64,000 nt of DNA from Pandoraea vervacti (GCF_000934605.2 NZ_CP010897.2:1364001-1428000), one strand, 5' to 3'; shown: positions 8,051-18,342, counted from the stretch's first letter. The notes: generated from the letters alone by a model not told the origin. Translations and numbers: made by a program.

Positions 8051-8851
8051 ATGGAGACACGTGTGAGCGAAGTTCTGCGCGACGACAGCTTGCTTGACGA
8101 GGGATTGGTGACACTGACACTGTCCAACCCCGGCAAGCTCAATGCCATCTCGGTGGCGATGTGGCAGGCGCTGCGCACGCATATGCTGACGCTCGACGGC
8201 GATTCGCGCGCGCGGGCCATCGTCATTCGTGGCGCGCAAGGCAACTTCGCCGCCGGCGCCGATATCGAGGAATTTCCGACCGAGCGACACAGTTACGACG
8301 CGCTGCGCCGCTATCACGGCGAGGTGATCGGACCGACGCTGGAGGCGCTCGCGCGCTGTCGTCACCCGAGCGTGGCATTGATCGAGGGCGTGTGTGTCGG
8401 CGGCGGGCTCGAGATCGCGGCGCATTGCGATCTTCGCATCGCGGCGCAGGGCGCGCGTTTCGGGGTGCCGATCAATAAACTCGGTTTCCCGATGGCGCCG
8501 GGGGAATTGCGCGGCGTGCTGGCGCTCGTCGGTCGGGCCGTCACCCTGGAAATTCTGCTAGAAGGCCGCGTGTTCGGCGCAGCGGAGGCGAAGGAGAAGG
8601 GGCTGCTTACCCGCATCGTCGAGGACGAAGGGGTGGAGGAAGCAGGCTACACTTGCGCCCGGCGCGTTGCCGCAGGGGCGCCGCTCGCCGCGCAGTTGAA
8701 CAAGTGGCTCATTGCGCGACTGGCCGCGAACGTGCCGCCGCTATCCGAGGCCGAATGGCAAAGGGCGTTCTCCTACTGGGACTCGCACGATCACCGCGAA
8801 GGCGTGAGCGCGTTCCTCGAGAAGCGCCCGCCCGACTTCCGGGGCCGCTGA
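8051..8851 (+). CDS. enoyl-CoA hydratase/isomerase family protein in the malonate operon
   Basis: A 266-residue crotonase-fold protein. It has NPGKLNAISVAMW near the N-terminus, the oxyanion-hole segment NFAAGADIEEF and IEGVCVGGGLEIAAHCDLRI, where the first catalytic Glu position of enoyl-CoA hydratases is kept (GGGLE). The second Glu position falls in FGVPINKLG and is Asn, so true hydratase chemistry is doubtful; isomerase, hydrolase or decarboxylase activity on a malonyl or acyl-CoA is possible. It lies 16 bp after the decarboxylase and 63 bp before the synthetase, so it is very likely co-transcribed. ATG 8051 follows CAGGAA; an in-frame GTG at 8063 is an alternative. Confidence 0.85.
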   Translation: METRVSEVLRDDSLLDEGLVTLTLSNPGKLNAISVAMWQALRTHMLTLDGDSRARAIVIRGAQGNFAAGADIEEFPTERHSYDALRRYHGEVIGPTLEALARCRHPSVALIEGVCVGGGLEIAAHCDLRIAAQGARFGVPINKLGFPMAPGELRGVLALVGRAVTLEILLEGRVFGAAEAKEKGLLTRIVEDEGVEEAGYTCARRVAAGAPLAAQLNKWLIARLAANVPPLSEAEWQRAFSYWDSHDHREGVSAFLEKRPPDFRGR

Positions 8852-8914
8852 GCGCAGCGCGCCTCGTCACCATTTCTTGACGACGCTTTCATTGTTCTGA
8901 ATCCGGTTCTGTTT

Positions 8915-10447
8915 ATGACGCAAGACGCCAACCTCTACCGACTCTTTGCCGAACGTTTTCCCGCCGACAAGGCGGCGTGCGCCATCGAGACCCCCGAAGG
9001 GCTTTACTACAGTTGGGACGATCTCGAGCGCGCGAGTGCGCGTATTGCGAATCTGCTCGCCAGTCTGGCGCTAAGCCCGGGGGCCCGCGTTGCCGTGCAG
9101 GTCGAGAAGTCGCCCGAGGCACTGCTGCTGTACCTCGCCACGTTGCGCGCGGGGCTCGTCTATCTGCCGCTCAATACCGCCTATCGCGAAGCCGAGATCG
9201 CGTACTTCGTCGAGAACGCCGAGCCCGATGTGGTGGTGTGCAGTCCGTCGAACTTCGGCTGGGTGTCGAAGATCGCCTTTACCAACGGCGCAAAGCACGT
9301 CTACACGCTGGGCGACGACCGCACCGGCTCGTTGCTCGAGCGCGCGGCATGGTTCGGCGATACCTTCGAGACGGTGCCGCGTGCGCCGGACGATCTGGCG
9401 GCGATTCTCTACACGTCGGGCACCACGGGACGCAGCAAGGGAGCGATGCTCTCGCACGGCAATCTTGCGAGCAACGCGCGCGTGCTGCATTCGTTCTGGG
9501 GGTGGGGCGAGCGCGAGGGCGGGGACGTGTTGCTCCATGCGTTGCCGATCTTTCATGTCCACGGACTGTTCGTGGCAAGCCACGCCGCGCTGTACTCGGG
9601 CAGCAAGATGATCTGGCTGTCGAAGTTCGACGCGCGCGAAGTGCTCCATCAGTTGCCGCGCGCGACGGTCTTCATGGGGGTGCCGACGTATTACGTTCGC
9701 CTGCTTGCGGAGGCCGGGCTCGATCGCGAGGTGTGCCGCCACGTGCGCTTGTTCATTTCGGGCTCGGCGCCGTTGCTGCGCGAGACGTTCGATGCGTTCA
9801 GACAGCGTACGGGACACACGATTCTGGAGCGTTATGGCATGTCGGAGACGGTCATGCTGGTCTCCAATCCGTATCACGGCGACGCGCCGGCGGTGCGCCG
9901 CGCGGGCACGGTCGGCGTGCCGCTGCCCGAGGTGAACGTTCGCATCGTCGGTGACGACGGCCATCCCAGCGCGCAAGGCGACATCGGACACATTCAGGTC
10001 AAGGGGCCGAACGTGTTCGCGGGGTATTGGCGCATGCCGGAGAAGACGGCGGAAGAGTTCACCGACGACGGATTCTTCAAAACCGGCGACGTTGGCCGAA
10101 TCGATGAAGACGGCTACGTGCATATCGTGGGTCGCTCCAAGGACCTCATCATCTCCGGGGGTTACAACGTCTACCCGAAGGAAATCGAAGGCTTCATCGA
10201 CGAGATGGACGGGGTGGCCGAGTCGGCCGTGATCGGCGTGCCGCATCCGGACTTCGGAGAGGCGGTGGTTGCCGTGATCGTGCCGCGCGACGGTGCGCAG
10301 GCGCCCGATGAGCGCGCCGTGATCGATGCGCTCAAGCAACGCATCGCCAACTTCAAGGTGCCCAAACGTGTGCACGTCGTGAACGAGTTGCCGCGCAATA
10401 CGATGGGCAAGGTGCAGAAGAATCTGCTGCGCGACCGGTTCAAGTGA
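8915..10447 (+). CDS. matB: malonyl-CoA synthetase
   Basis: A 510-residue AMP-forming acyl-CoA ligase. It activates malonate with ATP and CoA to give malonyl-CoA. The sequence has the phosphate loop YTSGTTGRSKGAM (about residues 165-177), the A5 motif ERYGMSET, the A8 motif GFFKTGDVGRIDEDGYVHIVGR, and the A10 lysine in PRNTMGKVQKN. LPIFHVHGLF and the overall length match MatB rather than acetyl-CoA synthetases. It is the last gene of the operon. No strong ribosome site precedes ATG 8915. The terminator that originally followed it (from 10553) is now split by an insertion sequence. Confidence 0.92.
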   Translation: MTQDANLYRLFAERFPADKAACAIETPEGLYYSWDDLERASARIANLLASLALSPGARVAVQVEKSPEALLLYLATLRAGLVYLPLNTAYREAEIAYFVENAEPDVVVCSPSNFGWVSKIAFTNGAKHVYTLGDDRTGSLLERAAWFGDTFETVPRAPDDLAAILYTSGTTGRSKGAMLSHGNLASNARVLHSFWGWGEREGGDVLLHALPIFHVHGLFVASHAALYSGSKMIWLSKFDAREVLHQLPRATVFMGVPTYYVRLLAEAGLDREVCRHVRLFISGSAPLLRETFDAFRQRTGHTILERYGMSETVMLVSNPYHGDAPAVRRAGTVGVPLPEVNVRIVGDDGHPSAQGDIGHIQVKGPNVFAGYWRMPEKTAEEFTDDGFFKTGDVGRIDEDGYVHIVGRSKDLIISGGYNVYPKEIEGFIDEMDGVAESAVIGVPHPDFGEAVVAVIVPRDGAQAPDERAVIDALKQRIANFKVPKRVHVVNELPRNTMGKVQKNLLRDRFK

Positions 10448-10552
10448 CGGACTTGCGACACGTTGTGCATGACGTGGTTCGGTTCGTGGCACTGCTGTGC
10501 GACGATGTGCCGCACAGGTGTCCGGCATCGGGGAGACGCGGGCCGGACATGA

Positions 10553-10571
10553 AAAATGCCGCCTTTTTTGG
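10553..10571 (+). terminator. left half of the malonate-operon terminator, split by the IS
   Basis: AAAATGCCGCC (10553-10563) is the exact reverse complement of GGCGGCATTTT at 11883-11893, on the other side of the insertion sequence. Joining the flanks and removing one copy of TTTTTTGG gives an 11-bp perfect stem with an 8-nt loop, A-rich on the left and T-rich on the right. This would be a bidirectional terminator shared by matB and the convergent SIMPL gene. Confidence 0.75.
10564..10571. repeat. target-site duplication, left copy
   Basis: TTTTTTGG, repeated exactly at 11875-11882. Eight bp is the usual duplication made by ISL3-family elements. Confidence 0.85.
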
Positions 10572-10595
10572 GGTTCATCGTGGAAAACCGTGGAG
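10572..10595 (+). repeat. IS left inverted repeat
   Basis: GGTTCATCGTGGA is identical to the complement of the right end; the next 11 bp match partly (CCG and GGA shared). Confidence 0.8.
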
Positions 10596-10650
10596 GTTTT
10601 CAAGGCAATTGATAATCTGACGCCAATAGAGACGGTGTTCGGAGGAGCAA

Positions 10651-11871
10651 TTGCTAGATCGAAAAGCGCTGGAAGCCCTCGGTTGCTGGACGGGATACCG
10701 AGTTGAGCGAGTGGAGTGGCCTTCGCAGGACAGTCGGACACTGTCGTTGTATCTGAAGCCATTAAGCCGAGTGATGCTGTGCGAGCAATGCGGCAAGCGT
10801 TGCTCGCAGATCCACGAGACGACGGTGCGCCGGGTTCGGGATCTTCCCTTGTTTGAATATCGAGTGGTGCTGCATGTGCCGCGTCGTCGGCTTTGGTGCG
10901 AGCACTGTGGTGGCCCGAGGCTGGAGAAATTGGACTGGCTCGGGCGCTACCAACGGGTCACAGCGCGCTTTGCCAAGGCCTGTGAAATTCTGCTCAAGTC
11001 GACCAATGTCCAGGCCGTTGCAGCGTTCTACGGTTTGGATTGGCATACCGTTAAAGCGATCGACAAAGCGAGTTTGCGAGCAAGCATCGCCGAGCCGGAT
11101 TGGACACAGGTTCGATATTTGGCGATGGACGAATTCGCTCTGCACAAGGGCCACCGTTACGCCACGGTGGTGGTCGAGCCGCTCAGTCGGCAGGTGCTAT
11201 GGATTGGGAATGGCCGTTCGCGTGAAACTGCCCGAGCCTTCTTTGACCAGCTTCCCGAGGGCGTTGCAGAGCATATCGAGGCTGTTGCCATCGATATGAC
11301 AACGGCCTACGAGTTGGAAATCAAGGCGAACTGCCCGCAAGCCGAAATCGTCTACGACTTGTTCCATGTCGTTGCCAAATACGGACGCGAAGTGATCGAC
11401 CGGGTCCGAGTCGATCAGGCCAACCGACTCCGAGATGACCGGCCAGCACGCAAAGTCCTCAAATCAAGCCGCTGGCTGCTCTTACGCAATCAAAAGAATC
11501 TACGGCCGGAACAGTCCGTGCACCTGAGTGAGCTGCTGCAAGCCAACCAGCCTCTGTTGTGCGTCTATTTGCTACGAGACGAACTCAAGCGACTGTGGTT
11601 CTACCGAAAGCCAGCTTGGGCGCAAAAGGCATGGGAGCAGTGGATTACTCAAGCCAACGACAGCGGTATCGCTGCGCTGAAACTATTTGCGCAGCGCCTG
11701 CAAGGCTATTGGCACGGCATCCTGGCCCGCTGCCGACACCCACTTAACACCAGCGTCGTTGAAGGCATCAACAACACCATCAAGGTCATCAAGCGCCGGG
11801 CATACGGCTACCGTGACGAGGAATATTTCTTCCTCAAAATCCGCGCAGCTTTCCCCGGCAATCCACGATGA
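10651..11871 (+). CDS. ISL3-family transposase
   Basis: A 406-residue transposase. The N-terminus has a zinc-finger pattern (CEQCGKRC and, later, CEHCGG) followed by the DNA-binding region with RVTARFAKACEIL. The DDE catalytic core shows LAMDEFALHKGHRYATVV (first Asp), AVAIDMTTAYELEIKANCPQ (second Asp) and HPLNTSVVEGINNTIKVIKR (Glu). This matches the ISL3 family. The start is TTG 10651, chosen because GGAGGAG lies 2 nt upstream and no ATG is suitable. Rare start codons often keep transposase expression low. The stop codon TGA lies in the right inverted repeat. Confidence 0.93.
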   Translation: MLDRKALEALGCWTGYRVERVEWPSQDSRTLSLYLKPLSRVMLCEQCGKRCSQIHETTVRRVRDLPLFEYRVVLHVPRRRLWCEHCGGPRLEKLDWLGRYQRVTARFAKACEILLKSTNVQAVAAFYGLDWHTVKAIDKASLRASIAEPDWTQVRYLAMDEFALHKGHRYATVVVEPLSRQVLWIGNGRSRETARAFFDQLPEGVAEHIEAVAIDMTTAYELEIKANCPQAEIVYDLFHVVAKYGREVIDRVRVDQANRLRDDRPARKVLKSSRWLLLRNQKNLRPEQSVHLSELLQANQPLLCVYLLRDELKRLWFYRKPAWAQKAWEQWITQANDSGIAALKLFAQRLQGYWHGILARCRHPLNTSVVEGINNTIKVIKRRAYGYRDEEYFFLKIRAAFPGNPR

Positions 11872-11874
11872 ACC
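11851..11874 (-). repeat. IS right inverted repeat
   Basis: Ends TCCACGATGAACC at 11874, the complement of the left end. It contains the last codons and stop of the transposase. Confidence 0.8.
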
Positions 11875-11893
11875 TTTTTTGGGGCGGCATTTT
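11875..11893. terminator. right target duplication and right half of the split terminator
   Basis: TTTTTTGG (11875-11882) followed by GGCGGCATTTT (11883-11893). The latter is the complement of 10553-10563. Transcripts leaving the IS can no longer form the original hairpin with the left arm in close range. Confidence 0.75.
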
Positions 11894-11903
11894 CGTTGGC
11901 GCA

Positions 11904-11940
11904 CTGACATGTTTCGTCCGAAGCGGACGAAACATGTCAG
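11904..11940. other. perfect 17-bp inverted repeat with 3-nt loop
   Basis: Arms 11904-11920 (CTGACATGTTTCGTCCG) and 11924-11940, loop AAG. There is no T-run on either side. It lies between the IS insertion site and the 3' end of the convergent SIMPL gene. It could be a 3' stabilising hairpin, a protein-binding site or a repeat element. Confidence 0.7.
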
Positions 11941-11954
11941 GCGAGCAGCATGCG

Positions 11955-12662
11955 TTACTTCATCTGCACGGTGCCCGAGACGGTCACGGTCACTTGCGTC
12001 TTGCCGCCTTCGAGTTGCATCGGCGGCGCGGCATCGGCGCTTGCGCTCATGGCCATCGCCTTCATCGCGTAAGGGCGCGGCATGACAGGGGCGTTCGTGC
12101 CGACCTGCACCTGGCGAATCGTGTATCCGCTGTAGCCGAAAGCCTTCACATTGCTCTGCGCCTGGTCGCGAAATGCCTGAATCGCCTGATTGGTCAGCTC
12201 GGCCTGCGTCTTCTCCTGCGCTTCACGCGAGAGCGAGAACGACACGCCATCCATTTGCATCTGGTCCGATATCTGACTGGCCAGGCGCGATGCGGCGCCG
12301 AAATCCTTCGATTTCATTTGCAGCTCGGTGCGGCCGCGCCATGCGGTGATCTTGCCATCGCGGTTGGTCGTCGGATAGAGCGAGACGTTGCCGGTCTGCA
12401 CTTCAACGGCGTTCTGGCTCTTGGCGACGGACATCGCCTTGTTCGCCTTTTGCGTGAGGTTGCGCGACACGGTCGCGGCATCCGGACCTTGCTCCTGCGC
12501 CGACATGGTGATGTGAACGGTGTCCTGCTCGACCTCCTTCGTCGCATGGGCTTCGAGGCCCAGCACGCCCGAGACCTGACGGTTCGACTCGTCACCCGAT
12601 TGGGCATAGGCGGCGTTGGCGGCAGTCGCAATCAACAGCGCTGCGGCGAGAGACTTGCGCAT
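11955..12662 (-). CDS. SIMPL (DUF541) domain periplasmic protein
   Basis: A 235-residue exported protein. Residues 1-20 form a signal peptide (MRKSLAAALLIATAANAAYAQ). The rest is the SIMPL domain: an N-terminal GLEAHATKEVEQDTVHITMSAQEQG strand pattern, a long middle part on VSLYP, a helix SREAQEKTQAELTNQAIQAF and a closing QVTVTVSGTVQM strand. AAGGA upstream of ATG 12662 supports the start. Members include E. coli YggE, linked to oxidative-stress tolerance, but the biochemical role is not settled. The gene converges on the malonate operon. Confidence 0.85.
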   Translation of the reverse strand: MRKSLAAALLIATAANAAYAQSGDESNRQVSGVLGLEAHATKEVEQDTVHITMSAQEQGPDAATVSRNLTQKANKAMSVAKSQNAVEVQTGNVSLYPTTNRDGKITAWRGRTELQMKSKDFGAASRLASQISDQMQMDGVSFSLSREAQEKTQAELTNQAIQAFRDQAQSNVKAFGYSGYTIRQVQVGTNAPVMPRPYAMKAMAMSASADAAPPMQLEGGKTQVTVTVSGTVQMK

Positions 12663-12816
12663 AGTTTTGTCCTTTTTCGAATGTAAGTTCGCATCTTGCG
12701 GCGAACGTTTGACCGGCTGCCGACCTGCGCTAGTGGGTACGCACTATGCGTGAGCCGGCAACGTTATACAGACGCTATCGCAACAATTTTGGTTCCCCGC
12801 GGATTCTTCCGGCGCG

Positions 12817-13287
12817 TCAGGCTCTAAGTAAGTGCTTGCTAATGTATTTCCAGTGTTCGGGGGCGACAGGCGTGATTGAAAGTCGATTGCCGCGCGCGAG
12901 TACCAGCATGCCTTCGAGCGCCGGTGTCTGGCGCATTTCCGTAAGCGGGACGAGCCGGGTCTTGCGATCGAGCTTCACATCGACGAGTAGCCAGCGCGGC
13001 GCGTCGGGCGTCGATTTGGGATCGAAGTACGGGCTTTTTGGATCGAACTGCGTAGGATCGGGGTATGCCGTCGAGGCCACGCTCGCCAGTCCGGCGATGC
13101 CGGGTACCGCACAGCTGGAATGGTAGAAGAGCACACCGTCGCCGACGCGCATGTCGTCACGCATGAAATTGCGCGCCTGATAGTTGCGCACACCGGTCCA
13201 GGGCAGGGTCTGGTGTTTGGCGTTGGCGAGGTCGTCGATGCTCGCCTCTTCGGGTTCGGACTTCATTAGCCAGTAACGTTGCGTCAT
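12817..13287 (-). CDS. EVE domain-containing protein
   Basis: A 156-residue cytoplasmic protein made of one EVE domain. It begins YWLMKSEPEEASIDDL and has the fold's WTGVRNYQARNFMRDDMRVGDGVLFYHSS segment and the WLLVDVKLDRK strand. EVE domains are PUA-like and bind modified bases in DNA or RNA. The length is normal for the stand-alone family (thymocyte nuclear protein 1-like). The ribosome site is weak. It lies alone, with a 154-bp gap to the SIMPL gene downstream and a divergent ferritin-like gene upstream. Substrate is unknown. Confidence 0.9.
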   Translation of the reverse strand: MTQRYWLMKSEPEEASIDDLANAKHQTLPWTGVRNYQARNFMRDDMRVGDGVLFYHSSCAVPGIAGLASVASTAYPDPTQFDPKSPYFDPKSTPDAPRWLLVDVKLDRKTRLVPLTEMRQTPALEGMLVLARGNRLSITPVAPEHWKYISKHLLRA

Positions 13288-13513
13288 GAGGTTTCGAGGG
13301 TTGGGTTGACGTCAGACGGGGACGCATCGGGCATCGGGCAAACGGCCGGTGAACGTCGTGCGACCGGCCATAACGCGATGAATTCGCGTTGAAATCCTCG
13401 CTGAATGTTTGCCGCACTGCGATATTGGGCCAATTCCTATACTATGCCTTTGTGACCTTTGCGTGACGTTTCATGTACATGTTCAACCGCCTATGCCGAT
13501 AGGAGAGTGAGTC

Positions 13514-14302
13514 ATGGCAGCAGAGCCGTCTGTTCGTAGCAACGCGTTCATTTTCTATTCCCTTGCCACGGTGTCGTTCATCGAGACCAGTGTTCCCGAG
13601 TTCGTCTCTACGCTCAATCAGATGTATGGCGACGACGACGAAGTGCGCACGTGGCTTCAGGAGACCTGGCTGCCCGAGGAGGTCGAACACGGGCGGCTCG
13701 CCAGGGACTATATCGCACGTGTCTGGCCGGAGTTCGACTGGACACCGGCGTACGATGCCTTTCTGGCCCGCTACAAGCCCCGCTGCGATGTGCAGTACAT
13801 GCGGCCATCGCTGGCGCTCGAAGCGTTATCGCGGTGCGTGACGGAGACGCAGACCGCCATGATCTACCGCTGCCTCGAATCGTACATGCCGGTCGAGGAA
13901 CTCAAGCAGATGATGCATAAGCTGAGCAGCGAAGAGGTCGGGCACTACCGGTATTTTCGCAAGACGTTCGATCGGTACAACGCGATCGAACAGCACGGGG
14001 TGATCAGCCGGCTGCGCACGATGGTGGCGCGTAGCGAACTGGTGCGCGACGAGGACATCGCCTTTGCCTTCGAGCCGCTCAATAACTTCTGGCGCTGCGC
14101 GCCGCCGTTCGAGACGATGACCTGGGAGGCGTTTCTCGAAATGTCGGGCGACATCATGAAGCAGTACATGCCGGTGGAGGCGGCAACGCGCATGATGTTC
14201 AAACCGCTGGAGACCGGTTCGTGGTGGCGCGACCGCCCGGTCAAGGCGCTCATGTCGTTCATGGTCAAACGCCAGTATCCCCAGCTCGGGAGCGAAGCCT
14301 GA
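13514..14302 (+). CDS. ferritin-like domain protein (putative diiron enzyme)
   Basis: A 262-residue, mostly helical protein with no signal peptide. It has a repeated carboxylate/His pattern typical of four-helix diiron proteins: ETSVPEF, LPEEVEHGRLARDY (ExxH), CVTETQTAMIY and LSSEEVGHYRYF (second ExxH). TAGGAGAG upstream of ATG 13514 supports the start. The family is close to acyl-ACP desaturase-like and iron-containing redox proteins, but the substrate cannot be read from sequence. The C-terminus is basic and hydrophobic (KALMSFMVKRQYP). It ends before the repeat block and the ompA terminator and converges on ompA. Confidence 0.7.
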   Translation: MAAEPSVRSNAFIFYSLATVSFIETSVPEFVSTLNQMYGDDDEVRTWLQETWLPEEVEHGRLARDYIARVWPEFDWTPAYDAFLARYKPRCDVQYMRPSLALEALSRCVTETQTAMIYRCLESYMPVEELKQMMHKLSSEEVGHYRYFRKTFDRYNAIEQHGVISRLRTMVARSELVRDEDIAFAFEPLNNFWRCAPPFETMTWEAFLEMSGDIMKQYMPVEAATRMMFKPLETGSWWRDRPVKALMSFMVKRQYPQLGSEA

Positions 14303-14415
14303 CGGTGCGGCGGATCGCCCGTGGGGGGCGTCCTTGGTTCGCGCTCAGCCAGACCCGTCGAGGCGTTGCGATTTGGCACCGCTAGCAATGGACGTCAAAC
14401 AGACATATGGCAGGA

Positions 14416-14499
14416 CGTGAAGCGGGTGTGAAGCGGGTGTGAAGCGGCTGTGAAGCGGACGTGAAGCGAGATAAAACGGACATAAAACGGACGTAAAAA
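14416..14499. repeat. 11-bp tandem repeat (TGTGAAGCGGN)
   Basis: Five units of the type (C/T)GTGAAGCGGN at period 11 (14416-14470), then decayed units ATAAAACGGA and CATAAAACGGA. The array abuts the ompA terminator. Related GTGAAGCGG units occur at 43121-43158 and, on the other strand, at 50568-50607. Confidence 0.85.
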
Positions 14500-14523
14500 A
14501 ACCCCGCCGAGGCGGGGTTTTTT
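14495..14523. terminator. bidirectional terminator between the ferritin-like gene and ompA
   Basis: CCCCGCC (14502-14508) and GGCGGGG (14511-14517), with a 7-A run before and a 6-T run after. The stem can extend through the A/T runs. It serves ompA on the minus strand and the ferritin-like gene on the plus strand. Confidence 0.9.
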
Positions 14524-14541
14524 CGTAGTCGGCGAACGTTA

Positions 14542-15207
14542 TTACTTGTTCGTGCCGACGACTTCGACTTCCACGCGACGATCCGGTGCCAGGCACTTGA
14601 TCAGCTGAGCACGGTTCTTCTGGTTGCAACCCGTCGTAACCGGGTTACGCTTGCCCTTGCCTTCGGTGTACACGCGGTTGGCTTCGACGCCCTTGCTGAC
14701 CAGGTAGGCCTTCACAGCTTGAGCACGACGCAGCGACAGACGGTCGTTGTACTTGTCCGAACCGATACGGTCCGTGTAGCCCGTAGCAACCACGACTTCC
14801 AGATTCAGCGCCTGAACCTTGGATGCCAGGTCGTCCAGCTTCTGCTTGCCTTCCGGCTTCAGAACGGCCTTGTCGAAGTCGAACAGCGCGTCAGCTTGGT
14901 AGGTAACCTTCTGCGAGACCGGAGAAACCGGGGCCGGTGCCGGTGCCGGGGCCGGAGCCTGGGCGATGATCGAGCCGTCGCACTTGGCGTTGGCCGTCGC
15001 CGGGGTCCAGTAGGCATCGCGCCAGCACAGTTCGTCCGTGCCGTTCTTCCAAACCCACTCGCCGCTGCCGTTCACCCAGTTGTCGTTGACGGCTTGCTTC
15101 GAGGCCGCGATCGGGCCCGGAGCGGTCTGGACGTAGTTTTGGGCCATAGCCGAAGCAGCCATCACTGCGGTAGCTGCAACGATCGCGAGCTTAGCGAATT
15201 TATTCAT
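14542..15207 (-). CDS. ompA: OmpA-family outer membrane protein
   Basis: A 221-residue protein. Residues 1-22 are a signal peptide (ASAMA cleavage). The N-terminal domain (23-80) holds WVNGSGEWVWKNGTDELCWRDAYWTP, a compact motif of beta-proteobacterial OmpA-like proteins rather than an eight-strand barrel. A Pro-Ala linker (APAPAPAPAP) follows. The C-terminal OmpA domain binds peptidoglycan: ALFDFDKAVLKPEGKQKLDDL, GYTDRIGSDKYNDRLSLRRAQAVKAYLVSKGV and a Cys pair (TTGCNQ, IKCLAPDRRVEVEV). GAGAGGAG precedes ATG 15207. It is divergent from gyrA, with a strong shared terminator downstream. Confidence 0.92.
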   Translation of the reverse strand: MNKFAKLAIVAATAVMAASAMAQNYVQTAPGPIAASKQAVNDNWVNGSGEWVWKNGTDELCWRDAYWTPATANAKCDGSIIAQAPAPAPAPAPVSPVSQKVTYQADALFDFDKAVLKPEGKQKLDDLASKVQALNLEVVVATGYTDRIGSDKYNDRLSLRRAQAVKAYLVSKGVEANRVYTEGKGKRNPVTTGCNQKNRAQLIKCLAPDRRVEVEVVGTNK

Positions 15208-15618
15208 ATTTCTCCTCTCGAAATGAGATTACCGCAGGTTTACTGCGAGCCTAGACGACAGAACCAAAGTCTTACATCGCTCGAAGTATAACATCGGCAA
15301 GTGCGCGAAAGCATGGCCCATGCACTTCGAATAATGTCTAACTTATGCCACGGCATTTTGCCATAGCGATTCAGACGGTCGCGAGAAAAACCCTAGCTTT
15401 GCGGCCCGTCGTGGCGCAGTTGTGGTTTGAGCGCAACACCTTTTGAGGCCCCTCGCCAACCGTTTCATTTCTTTCCATTGTTTGGCGTTTTGGCGTGCCA
15501 GACATCTCTTGTGCATCGCATCACGCTCGTTTCGGATGCCTATGACGGGCATGTTAGAATCGCAAGATCATATCGCCGGCAGCCGCCTATCGCGATTAGG
15601 GCTTGATAGACACGGATA
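15208..15618. other. divergent ompA/gyrA regulatory region
   Basis: A 411-bp gap, less GC-rich than its flanks, with the promoters of both genes. A 69-codon minus-strand frame at 15343-15552 is probably chance. No hairpin terminator or RNA gene was recognised. Confidence 0.5.
15555..15560 (+). promoter_or_regulatory. possible gyrA -10 element
   Basis: TAGAAT matches five of six bases of the sigma-70 -10 box, 58 bp before the gyrA start. The best -35 candidate (TTCGGA at 15531) is weak, with 18-bp spacing. Confidence 0.35.
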
Positions 15619-18240
<2,622 letters not shown>

Positions 18241-18342
18241 TACCGGCGTAACTCGATGTAATCTAGGGGTGCATTGCCCCGAAAAGTCAGTAAAATCTGG
18301 CCCGATGCAGTGAAGTGCCCAGGCGAGGATGCATCTATTTAT

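Larger units (their letters stand above)
10572..11874 (+). mobile_element. complete ISL3-family insertion sequence, 1303 bp
   Basis: The element is bounded by inverted repeats beginning GGTTCATCGTGGA (10572-10584 and the complement of 11862-11874); similarity continues weakly to about 24 bp. It is flanked by identical 8-bp duplications (TTTTTTGG). It holds one transposase gene whose stop codon lies inside the right inverted repeat. Intact ends, intact frame and perfect target duplications suggest a recent, possibly active insertion. It landed in the loop of a terminator hairpin. Confidence 0.9.

Noticed and set aside
15343..15552. A 69-codon minus-strand frame between ompA and gyrA
   Set aside because: No ribosome site and no recognisable family; it lies in a region expected to hold promoters.
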